Part shown: positions 28,253 through 36,695 of the stretch, in pieces | How positions within the stretch are numbered: position 1 is the stretch's first letter | How the letters are laid out: each line of letters opens with the position of its first letter | Source of the DNA: Pseudoalteromonas sp. DL-6 | GTDB lineage: Bacteria; Pseudomonadota; Gammaproteobacteria; Enterobacterales; Alteromonadaceae | Length of the DNA: 64,000 nucleotides | Assembly (NCBI RefSeq): GCF_004328665.1 | Contig: NZ_CP019770.1 | Span: 2,666,001 to 2,730,000 of the forward strand | Reading direction: 5' to 3' | The notes under the pieces: model-generated | The model's database searches: none | What the model saw: the letters and a program-made list of their open reading frames with translations, nothing else | What the model was told of the DNA's origin: nothing | Position numbers and translations under genes: made by a program

Positions 28253-29137
28253 CTAAATCTGTTTTAATTGTGCAATAAGCCACTGATGAATATCGCTATT
28301 ATTTGAACGCGGGTGCCAGGCTGCAATCACCTTAAACGGCGGCGGTAATAATTCAATATCCAATTGCTTCACCTTACTATTTGGCAATAACCGTGATGGG
28401 TAAAACGCAATTAAATCGGTGGTATTGAGTAAATCAGGCACAGATGAAAACCCAGGTACTGACATGACAATATTTCGTTTGTAGCCTTTATCTGCAAACC
28501 AGCGATCGTGCGATCCACGTAAGTTTGCTCTAGATGCCGACACCACCAACTGCGGCCGACTCGCAACCTCAGATAAGCTCAAAGGCTGTGAAGATGTGGG
28601 CGCATGTGCGCCTGCAATACAAATATGCTGTTCTTCAAATAGGGTATCGTAAACTAAATTATCAGGAATAAATTCAACAAAGCTAATCAGTAAATCAAGC
28701 TCTCCTGCACTAATGAGCTGGTTAACGTTATCGGATGCGAAGTCTCGAATAATCAACTTTAAACCTGGCGCTTCACGGCGAGTAATTGCTAATAACTGGG
28801 GTAAAAGTGCAGCAATCGCATAGTCCGTAGCACTTATAGTAAAAACGCCTTGATAACTCTGCGGGGAAAACTGTGGTGGCACTAATAACGCGTCTAGTTG
28901 ACTCAGAATTTGATTAATTGATAGTTCAAGCGCCAGCGCTTTTGGCGTTGGCAGCATCGTATTGCCTTGACGAATAAACAGCCTATCATCAAATAAGTCG
29001 CGTAATTTTCGCAGCTGCTCACTAATGGCTTGCTGAGTTAGCCCCATTTTTTGCGCAACATGCGATACATTTTTTAATTTAAGCAAAGCGCTTAAAACTC
29101 GCAACTGCTTTATATCCAGCCGACCTATACCATTCAT
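28253..29137 (-). CDS. LysR-family regulator
   Basis: A 294-residue protein from the ATG at 29137; a longer frame starts with TTG at 29170 and would add 11 residues. The N-terminal winged HTH (residues about 5-65: LDIKQLRVLSALLKLKNVSHVA and TQQAISEQLRKL, read as successive helices) is followed by a LysR substrate-binding domain. It is transcribed divergently from the ene-reductase gene, the classical arrangement for a LysR regulator and its target. An interrupted palindrome lies between them. The inducer is unknown. Confidence 0.87.
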   Translation of the reverse strand: MNGIGRLDIKQLRVLSALLKLKNVSHVAQKMGLTQQAISEQLRKLRDLFDDRLFIRQGNTMLPTPKALALELSINQILSQLDALLVPPQFSPQSYQGVFTISATDYAIAALLPQLLAITRREAPGLKLIIRDFASDNVNQLISAGELDLLISFVEFIPDNLVYDTLFEEQHICIAGAHAPTSSQPLSLSEVASRPQLVVSASRANLRGSHDRWFADKGYKRNIVMSVPGFSSVPDLLNTTDLIAFYPSRLLPNSKVKQLDIELLPPPFKVIAAWHPRSNNSDIHQWLIAQLKQI

Positions 29138-29189
29138 AATTGTATCTAAAACAAAAAAGTGTTGTTTCAAATTGTAGCTTTAAATCCCT

Positions 29190-29203
29190 ATGCTCACCAG
29201 CAT
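29190..29203. promoter_or_regulatory. Candidate LysR operator
   Basis: ATGCT-N4-AGCAT in the divergent region between the LysR gene and the ene-reductase gene, about 45 bases from the reductase start. Its position and symmetry fit a regulator-binding site; the match to a T-N11-A core is not exact. Confidence 0.4.
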
Positions 29204-29247
29204 TGTTATAAGCGCTAAGCAGCATAGTTAATTTAAAAGGTATTCAA

Positions 29248-30390
29248 ATGAGTCAACCGAGTAAAAATATCGACAGTTTATTTTCATCCATTAGTTTAGG
29301 GCCATATACCCTTAAAAATCGTATTGTTATGCCGCCACTTACCCGCTCACGCAGTACAGTACCTGGCAATATCCCCAACGAAGTAATGGCCACCTATTAT
29401 GCGCAACGTGCAAGTGCTGGCTTTATGGTTACCGAAGGCACTCAAATTGAACCCAGAGGACAAGGATACGCTTGGACACCCGGTATTCACTCTGCTGAAC
29501 AAGTCGTTGGCTGGAAAAAAGTGACTAATGCCGTGCATGCAGAAGGGGGAGTTATTTTTGCCCAGCTTTGGCATGTAGGCCGTGTATCGCATACTAGCCT
29601 ACAACCAAATGAAGCCAAACCTATTGCTCCCTCAGCAATAGCAGCTGATAGTGTGAAAGTGTTTATAGAAACAGGGCCAGCTCAAGGCGCTTTAGCCGAT
29701 CCAAGTAAACCACAAGCTTTAACAACAAATGAAGTAAAAGAGCTTGTTGGCATGTATGCACAAGCTGCCCGTAATGCGCTAGAGGCTGGGTTTGATGGTG
29801 TGGAACTGCATTGTGCTAATGGCTACTTAGTAAACCAATTTATTTCTGAGCATAGTAACCAACGTGAAGATGAATACGGTGGCTCACTGACTAATCGCTT
29901 ACGCTTTTTAAAAGAGATTGTTGCTGCCGTTAGTGATGTAGTTGGCGCTGAGCGTTTAGGGGTTAGATTTGCGCCGCTATTTAGCAGTACTGATGAAACC
30001 CGTGTTTATTTAGGATTAGTAGAATCAGACCCTCAACATACTTATATAGAAGCCATTAAAGTACTTGAGCAAGCGGGTATTGCCTATCTTTCAATTGCTG
30101 AAGCCGATTGGGACAATGCCCCTGATTTGCCAGAGCAATTTTACCAAGCGGCACGCGCAGAGTTTTCTGGACGTATTATTTACGCAGGTAAATACACAGT
30201 TGATAAATCTGTGGTAATGCTAGCTAAAGGTTATGGAGATTTATTTGCTTTTGGTCGCCCTTTTATTGCCAATCCTGATTTACCAGCGCGTATTAAACAT
30301 AATTGGCCATTAAATGAAGCCGATGCTACTACTATGTATGGTGGCACTGAGCAAGGCTACAGTGACTACCCTCGCTATCAGAACGATTAG
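29248..30390 (+). CDS. nemA: Old Yellow Enzyme-type ene-reductase (alkene reductase)
   Basis: A 380-residue FMN-dependent TIM-barrel enzyme of the NemA/OYE family. It reduces activated C=C bonds, nitro compounds or quinone-like electrophiles with NAD(P)H. Visible family features are RIVMPPLTRSRS at the N-terminus, the substrate-anion-binding pair in HCANGYL (His and Asn three apart), SEHSNQREDEYGGS, and the C-terminal FGRPFIANPDLP that binds FMN phosphate. The divergent LysR gene probably controls it, comparable in logic to the regulator-reductase pairing at nem loci. The natural substrate is not known. Confidence 0.92.
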   Translation: MSQPSKNIDSLFSSISLGPYTLKNRIVMPPLTRSRSTVPGNIPNEVMATYYAQRASAGFMVTEGTQIEPRGQGYAWTPGIHSAEQVVGWKKVTNAVHAEGGVIFAQLWHVGRVSHTSLQPNEAKPIAPSAIAADSVKVFIETGPAQGALADPSKPQALTTNEVKELVGMYAQAARNALEAGFDGVELHCANGYLVNQFISEHSNQREDEYGGSLTNRLRFLKEIVAAVSDVVGAERLGVRFAPLFSSTDETRVYLGLVESDPQHTYIEAIKVLEQAGIAYLSIAEADWDNAPDLPEQFYQAARAEFSGRIIYAGKYTVDKSVVMLAKGYGDLFAFGRPFIANPDLPARIKHNWPLNEADATTMYGGTEQGYSDYPRYQND

Positions 30391-30395
30391 CAAAA

Positions 30396-30411
30396 AGGCC
30401 ATGGATGGCCT
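30396..30411 (+). terminator. Weak hairpin after the ene-reductase gene
   Basis: AGGCCA-TGGA-TGGCCT directly after the stop codon. The stem is short and only weakly followed by T, so it is a tentative terminator. Confidence 0.4.
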
Positions 30412-30646
30412 CTTAAATTGCTAAAGGCGCGATAATACACTCTATCTAAACCCCTCAAATAGTTTTCATTACTGTTTTTATCTTATCGAAAATATCATAC
30501 ATTTGGTTAAAAAATGTCGATAAAAGCCACCTAAATTAGTTTTAAAGTATTGTTTTTAAATAATTAACAAGCATTAAAGTAGTAATATTTTTCAATATGA
30601 ATACAATAAGCCTTTATTTTTTAGACATCGGTCTTTGGAGCATGGG

Positions 30647-31834
30647 TTGTTAAAATTAGCAGGAGTTAAATCAACTTCTTTGAGCCTTTTAGGGCTATGT
30701 GGCTTATTTTTATTATTAGTTCAGTTTCAAGTTCAATGGCAAAGTAAGCTCTCTCTTATTAATAACCTTGTTTATCCATTACTGGTTATTACTGCTGTAT
30801 TTGCTACTCAGTTTAATCGAAGTCGAGTTGCACTACTTTGCGCATTTTGGGTGATTTATTTATCTTCATTAGACTACGCTTTACCTTGGTCTGACTGGCT
30901 CAAAGCGCAACCTGACTGGACCTTATTATGCGCTGCAAGTTTATTAATGTTATTGGCAGTCATAAAAGATAGAGCGCTTTTATCAATACACACAGTAACT
31001 CGCAGTTTACTTGTTATTGTTTGCGGCGGTGCTGCGTTTGCTTGGTTAGCACTGAGCCAACATTTACAAGAACTAACAATACAATCCTCTTTTTATACTC
31101 AACTACTTCCTTACTTTCCCATTATTTTACCGCTTTCAATAATTGGCGGCTTGCTTATTTGGCAAAGCTTGAGGGCCCATAACCTGACTCAAACCGCCTT
31201 ATTAATTACCTTTATTGTGTGGTGCCTTAATCAGCAACATATTATTGATTTTCCTTGGTCTGTAATAGCCGTGCTTATGGCTTCTTTGTATTTATTGGCA
31301 GTGAGTACCGACTCTTATTATTTAGCCTATAGAGACGATTTAACCAGCTTACCAACGCGGCGAGCACTTAATCAGCTTGCTTTATCATTAGGGCGAAAAT
31401 ACACCGTTGCTATGCTCGACATTGACCACTTTAAAAAATTCAACGATACCTATGGCCACGATATTGGCGACCAAGTGTTAAAGCTAGTGGCGGCTAAAAT
31501 GGCTGGCATTAAAGGGGGTGGCAAAATTTACCGTTATGGTGGAGAAGAATTTACGGTGGTGTTCCCGCGTAAAACAGCCGAGCAGTCAATCCCTGAGCTA
31601 GAAACACTGCGCGAAAATATTGCCACCTACGACATGGTGATCAGAAACCCAAAACGCACTGATAAAAAATCTCGCAAAGGTAAACAGCCAAGCGACAACA
31701 AAACGGTAAACGTGACGGTTTCTATAGGTGTAGCGCAAAGAGCGGCAAAACAAAGCTTTGATGAGGCATTAAAAAATGCCGATTTAGCCCTTTATAGAGC
31801 TAAAAAGAAAGGCAGAAATAACGTAAGCGAGTAA
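30647..31834 (+). CDS. Membrane-bound diguanylate cyclase (GGDEF)
   Basis: A protein of 395 residues if started at the TTG at 30647, which has GGAG six bases upstream; an in-frame TTG at 30635 would add four residues and lacks a ribosome site. Six or seven transmembrane helices fill the first 220 residues, followed by a GGDEF domain with MLDIDHFKKFNDTYGHDIGD (in parts) and the active loop YGGEEF. The RxxD inhibitory site is replaced by KGGG. A basic insert (NPKRTDKKSRKGK) lies late in the catalytic domain, a feature of this subgroup. The signal is unknown. Confidence 0.9.
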   Translation: MLKLAGVKSTSLSLLGLCGLFLLLVQFQVQWQSKLSLINNLVYPLLVITAVFATQFNRSRVALLCAFWVIYLSSLDYALPWSDWLKAQPDWTLLCAASLLMLLAVIKDRALLSIHTVTRSLLVIVCGGAAFAWLALSQHLQELTIQSSFYTQLLPYFPIILPLSIIGGLLIWQSLRAHNLTQTALLITFIVWCLNQQHIIDFPWSVIAVLMASLYLLAVSTDSYYLAYRDDLTSLPTRRALNQLALSLGRKYTVAMLDIDHFKKFNDTYGHDIGDQVLKLVAAKMAGIKGGGKIYRYGGEEFTVVFPRKTAEQSIPELETLRENIATYDMVIRNPKRTDKKSRKGKQPSDNKTVNVTVSIGVAQRAAKQSFDEALKNADLALYRAKKKGRNNVSE

Positions 31835-31846
31835 TGCTTTTAACGT

Positions 31847-31873
31847 GGCACGCTAACTTAATAATAGCGTGCC
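31847..31873. terminator. Hairpin between convergent genes
   Basis: A 9-bp stem, GGCACGCTA with TAGCGTGCC (31847-31855 and 31865-31873), between the GGDEF gene and the convergent lipoprotein gene. Confidence 0.65.
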
Positions 31874-31899
31874 CAAAGGCAACTAAATTTAACTACAAC

Positions 31900-32427
31900 T
31901 TATTGCTTTTCCAAAACCGCTTTTAAATTATTTAATGCCGAGACAGAAAAGCCACGGTCGTAAAAGTAAATAATTTTGCCACTCTCATCAAGCAGTATTA
32001 CACGGCTGTTATTAGGATTTTCGTTGCCAGTAAATGCCTGAACTTTATCGCCATCTTTGTAAATTGTGATCACCCCACCCCACAACTCTTTTGGGATCCC
32101 CTTACGCATGCCGCTATCAATTAAGGTACTAAACATACGAGGAACCATGCCCTGAATAGTTGGCAACTCATAGGCCGTTACATCCACTGCAGTCATATCT
32201 AAACCAATAAGCCAACGATCAATATCAAACTGGCTATCTTGTTTATAACCAATTAATAGCAACGTATGTGGGTTGTTAAAGTCATCAGGAATAGTGAATG
32301 ACTGTTGCTCTAAGCTTTCTCCTGTAACAGTGGGAAATTGCTTACCAAGTAGTGCTTGATTTGGATACTGGGTTGAACATCCGCTTACTACTAAAACCAT
32401 CACCAGCGTCATTATTGCCTTTAACAT
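31900..32427 (-). CDS. Lipoprotein with thioredoxin-like fold
   Basis: A 175-residue protein with a lipoprotein signal (lipobox VVSGC, Cys17). The body, from LLGKQFPTVTGE through HTLLLIGYKQDSQFDI to RVILLDESGKIIYFYDRG, follows the layout of peroxiredoxin/ATP10-type thioredoxin-like domains. No CxxC pair is present after the lipid-modified cysteine, so classical disulfide chemistry is unlikely; a binding or assembly role at the membrane is more plausible. ATP10-like similarity is my reading of the pattern, not a confirmed assignment. Confidence 0.72.
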   Translation of the reverse strand: MLKAIMTLVMVLVVSGCSTQYPNQALLGKQFPTVTGESLEQQSFTIPDDFNNPHTLLLIGYKQDSQFDIDRWLIGLDMTAVDVTAYELPTIQGMVPRMFSTLIDSGMRKGIPKELWGGVITIYKDGDKVQAFTGNENPNNSRVILLDESGKIIYFYDRGFSVSALNNLKAVLEKQ

Positions 32428-32709
32428 ACCTTTACTCCCTATTTTTAAATAAAACTAAAGTGAACACGTTGACCAATTAATTCGTATGAGACTTACGCTT
32501 TAAACAAGGCTTACGATCTATAGTAAACCCTATAAATTAAAGAAAATACAAGCATATGAATAAGCTTGTACAATAAAACGCTGATTCGTTATACTTTAAT
32601 ATTATTACTATATTCCTTTTAATTCTATCCCATAGCGAAAGTGTATTTTGTTAACGTCTTACAAAGCGTTAAAGTGCCGCGCTAATTCACAGCTATAAAA
32701 GAGGGTACC

Positions 32710-34050
32710 ATGTCGCTTGCTGTATTATTAATGTTGGCATTATTTGTCGGTTTGCTGTTTGCTATTTATCTTGTTTCGCAAAAAAGCAGCTCTTTATCTC
32801 GTACCGTTTTATTTGGTTTAGTACTTGGTAGCGCCTTTGGTTTAGCCCTACAGTTTTTATTTGCCCATTCCCCAGAAACCATTAAAGAAATACTCAGCTG
32901 GGTTAGCATAGTAGGTAAAGGCTATGTCGGGTTACTAAAAATGATCATCATGCCACTGGTATTGGTCTTTATGATTGCCGCTGTGGTTAAGCTTGAGAAC
33001 CAAGGCTCACTGGGGAAAATATCCTTTATTAGCATCTCTGTTTTACTGTTTACCACCGCGATTGCAGCATTAATTGGTATTGCGGTAACGTATGGATTTG
33101 ATTTGAGCATTGAAGGGCTTGTTTCAGGTACTCGTGAAGCCGCTAGAATGGACACCCTGCAAAGCAAAGCAGCGAATGTGGCCGATTTAAGTGTGCCACA
33201 AATGCTACTGAGCTTTATTCCTGAAAATCCCTTTGCAGATTTAAGTAATCAACGTTCAACCTCTATTATTGCCACGGTTATATTTGGTGTACTTGTTGGT
33301 ATAGCTGCGCGTAAAGTAATGCTTGAAAAAACAGAGCTTGCTAGCCCAATTCGTAACGGTGTAAACGCCCTACAAGCAACAGTAATGAGCTTAGTTCGCA
33401 TGGTAATTGCTCTAACGCCTTATGGGGTTGCAGGTTTAATGGCAAGTGTTGTGGCAAACTCTAGTAGTAGCGACATTTTAAATTTACTTGCCTTTATCGT
33501 TGCTTCTTACGTGGCTATTTTATTAATGTTTGTTGTGCATGGTTTACTGCTTAGCTTAGTAGGTGTTAATCCAAAACATTACTTTGAAAAAATCTGGCCA
33601 GTGCTTACCTTTGCTTTTAGCTCACGTAGCTCAGCGGCATCGATTCCTATGAATGTAGATGTGCAAATTAACCAGTTAAAAGTACCCCCAGCAATCGCTA
33701 ACTTATCGGCTTCTTTTGGTGCCACCATAGGTCAAAACGGCTGTGCTGGTATTTACCCTGCCATGCTCGCGATGATGGTTGCGCCAAGTGTGGGGATAGA
33801 CCCACTCACGTTTGAGTTTATTTTACCGCTTATTGGTATTGTGGTTATTAGCTCGTTTGGTATTGCTGGCGTAGGCGGTGGTGCTACTTTCGCAGCGTTG
33901 GTTGTATTACCTACCATGGGATTACCTATAGAGGTAGTGGCTTTACTTATTTCTATTGAGCCTTTAATAGATATGGCGCGTACCGCACTCAACGTGTCGG
34001 GTGCTATGACCTCTGGTGTGATCACCAGTAAGTTAATGAAAACTCAATAG
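32710..34050 (+). CDS. tcyP: L-cystine symporter, TcyP/YdjN type (DAACS family)
   Basis: A 446-residue sodium/dicarboxylate-symporter-fold protein. Long hydrophobic helices, the re-entrant loop region SSRSSAASIPMNVDVQI (about 312-328), and the later FGATIGQNGCAGIYPA match the cystine-specific branch (E. coli YdjN/TcyP). It imports L-cystine across the inner membrane. A GAGGG ribosome site stands before the ATG. The gene is monocistronic, with a strong terminator after it. Confidence 0.9.
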   Translation: MSLAVLLMLALFVGLLFAIYLVSQKSSSLSRTVLFGLVLGSAFGLALQFLFAHSPETIKEILSWVSIVGKGYVGLLKMIIMPLVLVFMIAAVVKLENQGSLGKISFISISVLLFTTAIAALIGIAVTYGFDLSIEGLVSGTREAARMDTLQSKAANVADLSVPQMLLSFIPENPFADLSNQRSTSIIATVIFGVLVGIAARKVMLEKTELASPIRNGVNALQATVMSLVRMVIALTPYGVAGLMASVVANSSSSDILNLLAFIVASYVAILLMFVVHGLLLSLVGVNPKHYFEKIWPVLTFAFSSRSSAASIPMNVDVQINQLKVPPAIANLSASFGATIGQNGCAGIYPAMLAMMVAPSVGIDPLTFEFILPLIGIVVISSFGIAGVGGGATFAALVVLPTMGLPIEVVALLISIEPLIDMARTALNVSGAMTSGVITSKLMKTQ

Positions 34051-34366
34051 CACTAAGTTTATTTAATAGCCCAGCCTACGCTGGGCTTTTTTATGCCTAT
34101 AGCTCTGCAAAGCCTTCTTTGCGTATTTACAATTCATTTATTTAATCGATTAAATTTAATAAATCATTTTTATAGATTGCACTAATCGTTTTATTTCGCA
34201 CACGGTTTTTACCCTCTTTACTATACTATCCTCACTGCTTAGCCATTCAGGCTTGTTTAACAACAACTTGAATGAAGTATTAGCCTACTGTTTTTTTAAT
34301 GAGTAGGCCCTATTTTTTAATACGCTTTGTATATAACGAAATTCGTTAACTTTAAGGAAGCTGACA
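34051..34366. other. Intergenic region before katG
   Basis: 316 bases without a gene. It holds the tcyP terminator (34068-34092), a palindrome TTTAATCGATTAAA near 34141-34156 and the AT-rich katG leader, with AAGGAAG as ribosome site. No convincing four-element OxyR operator was found. Confidence 0.6.
34068..34092 (+). terminator. Terminator of the cystine symporter gene
   Basis: An 8-bp stem AGCCCAGC/GCTGGGCT (34068-34075 with 34080-34087) with a six-base T-run. Confidence 0.92.
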
Positions 34367-36634
34367 ATGAAAAACCGATCATTTACAAAAAAAGCGCTTG
34401 TTGGATTTATAAGTATGGCACTTATGTCTGGCTCTGCTTTTAGCCAAGAAAAACCACAAATGTCTAAGCCACAAGGTGCTGTAGGCATGGGTGAGGCAAA
34501 AATGGGCGCAACCAGAACCAACCAATTTTGGTGGCCAGATCAACTTAACCTATCTCCTCTTCGCGATCATGATCTACGTTCAAACCCTTACGGTGCCGAC
34601 TTTAATTATGCAGAGGCATTTAACAGTCTAGATTTAGACACTGTAAAAAGTGATATCGACGCTCTACTAACTCAATCTCAAGATTGGTGGCCAGCAGACT
34701 TTGGTAATTATGGCCCATTTTTTATTCGTATGACCTGGCACAGTGCTGGTACCTACCGTACGCTTGATGGCCGTGGTGGCGCTGGCGGTGGACAACAACG
34801 TTTTGAACCACTTAATAGTTGGCCAGATAACGTAAGCTTGGATAAAGCGCGCCGTTTACTTTGGCCAATCAAACAAAAATACGGTGAAGCCCTTTCATGG
34901 TCAGACTTAATCGTATTAGCGGGTAACGTTGCCCTAGAAAATATGGGATTTGAAACCTATGGTTTTGCTGGTGGTCGTACTGACGATTGGGAACCAGACA
35001 TGGTTTACTGGGGTCCTGAAGTAGAAATGCTTGCCAGCGACCGTGAAGATGCTGACGGCAAATTAGAACGCCCATTGGGTGCAACACACATGGGCTTAAT
35101 TTATGTAAACCCAGAAGGGCCTAAAGGGGTTCCTGATCCTATTGGGTCAGCTAAGAACATTCGCGTTGCGTTTTCTCGCATGGCGATGAACGATGAAGAA
35201 ACACTCGCACTTATCGCCGGTGGTCACACCTTTGGTAAAATGCATGGTGCGCACAAACCTAAAGACTGTGTAGGTGCAGAGCCTGCTGCAGCAGGTATTG
35301 AAGAGCAAGGTTTAGGCTGGAAAAACAAATGTGGTAAAGGCCACTCTGAAGATACCGTATCTAGTGGTTTAGAAGGCGCATGGACACAAGCACCTACCCG
35401 CTGGTCATCACTGTACTTAAGCAACCTACTTAACTTTGAGTGGAAACAAACTCGCAGCCCTGCAGGCGCTATTCAGTGGATCCCAACAGATGAATCATTA
35501 CATAACGCCGTACCTGATGCGCACGTTAAAGGTAAATTTAACCCACCGGTAATGACTACGGCCGATTTAGCGTTAAAATTTGATCCTGAATATCGCAAAA
35601 TTGCAGAACGCTTTTTAAATGACCCTAAAGAGTATCAACTTGCCTTTGCTAAAGCATGGTACAAATTAACTCACCGAGATATGGGACCACCACGTAACTT
35701 TTTAGGTAAAGAAGTACCAAAAGACGACTTAATTTGGCAAGACCCTATTTCAGCAGAAACTCAATCAAACATTGATGCTGGTGCAGTAAAAGAGCTTAAA
35801 GCCGCTATTTTAGACTCAAACCTAAGTGTACCTGAGTTAGTACGTGTGGCATGGGCATCGGCTGCCAGTTACCGTGATTCAGATATGCGCGGCGGTGCCA
35901 ACGGCGCACGTATTGCGCTAGCACCACAAAAGGATTGGGCAGTAAATAATCCAGCAGAAACCGCAAAAGTACTTAAAGTATTAAAAGCGATTCAAGCTGA
36001 CTTTAACGACAGCTTATTTAGCAAAAGCCATGTATCGCTTGCTGATTTAGTTGTACTTGGTGGTAATGCAGCGATTGAAAAAGCAGCCAAAGATGCAGGC
36101 TACTCAGTAGACGTGCCGTTTAATGCTGGCCGTGGCGATGCTACGCAAGCGCAAACTGACGTTAATGCATTTAGCTTATTAGAGCTGCCAGCCGATGGTT
36201 TTAGAAACTACTTTGATGCAGAGAAAAGCTATAAATCGCCAACAGAAATGCTGATTGATAAAGCGGATCAGCTTGACCTAACAGTTCCTGAAATGACTGT
36301 ATTAGTCGGTGGTTTACGTTCACTTGATGCAAACTATAAAGGCACTGACTACGGCGTATTTACCGATAAGCCAGGTACTCTAAATAACGATTTCTTCGTT
36401 AACTTATTAGATATGTCGACGGTATGGAAAAAATCGTCAGATGCTGGCATTTATCAAGGCTTTGATCGTCAATCAGGTGAGCAAAAGTACACCGCTACTT
36501 CGGTTGATCTGATTTTTGGTTCAAACTCAGAACTACGTGCAGTTGCTGAGGTGTATGCCTTTGATACATCAAAACAAAAGTTTGTAGAAGACTTTGTTAA
36601 AGCATGGACTAAAGTAATGAATTTAGACCGTTAA
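34367..36634 (+). CDS. katG: Catalase-peroxidase KatG with an export signal
   Basis: A 755-residue bifunctional haem enzyme that removes hydrogen peroxide. The two-domain length is normal. Distal residues Arg121, Trp124 and His125 ([11 protein letters not shown]), proximal His287 (GGHTFGK) and the self-processed Trp124-Tyr246-Met272 cofactor residues are all present, with the same spacing as in mycobacterial KatG. Unusually, a Sec-type signal peptide ([20 protein letters not shown], residues 8-27) precedes the enzyme, so the product is probably periplasmic, as described for KatP-like enzymes. Single-gene unit with its own promoter region and terminator. Confidence 0.95.
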   Translation: MKNRSFTKKALVGFISMALMSGSAFSQEKPQMSKPQGAVGMGEAKMGATRTNQFWWPDQLNLSPLRDHDLRSNPYGADFNYAEAFNSLDLDTVKSDIDALLTQSQDWWPADFGNYGPFFIRMTWHSAGTYRTLDGRGGAGGGQQRFEPLNSWPDNVSLDKARRLLWPIKQKYGEALSWSDLIVLAGNVALENMGFETYGFAGGRTDDWEPDMVYWGPEVEMLASDREDADGKLERPLGATHMGLIYVNPEGPKGVPDPIGSAKNIRVAFSRMAMNDEETLALIAGGHTFGKMHGAHKPKDCVGAEPAAAGIEEQGLGWKNKCGKGHSEDTVSSGLEGAWTQAPTRWSSLYLSNLLNFEWKQTRSPAGAIQWIPTDESLHNAVPDAHVKGKFNPPVMTTADLALKFDPEYRKIAERFLNDPKEYQLAFAKAWYKLTHRDMGPPRNFLGKEVPKDDLIWQDPISAETQSNIDAGAVKELKAAILDSNLSVPELVRVAWASAASYRDSDMRGGANGARIALAPQKDWAVNNPAETAKVLKVLKAIQADFNDSLFSKSHVSLADLVVLGGNAAIEKAAKDAGYSVDVPFNAGRGDATQAQTDVNAFSLLELPADGFRNYFDAEKSYKSPTEMLIDKADQLDLTVPEMTVLVGGLRSLDANYKGTDYGVFTDKPGTLNNDFFVNLLDMSTVWKKSSDAGIYQGFDRQSGEQKYTATSVDLIFGSNSELRAVAEVYAFDTSKQKFVEDFVKAWTKVMNLDR

Positions 36635-36657
36635 TAACCATTAAGTAACACAACCAC

Positions 36658-36686
36658 AGCGCTGCAATTAATTGCAGCGCTTTTTT
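36658..36686. terminator. Bidirectional terminator between katG and the acyltransferase fusion
   Basis: A 24-base perfect palindrome (36658-36681) followed by a T-run. Confidence 0.88.
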
Positions 36687-36695
36687 ATTGTAAAG

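Noticed and set aside
34150..34366. OxyR operator before katG
   Set aside because: Isolated ATAG/CTAT fragments occur, but the four-element spacing of an OxyR site could not be built.
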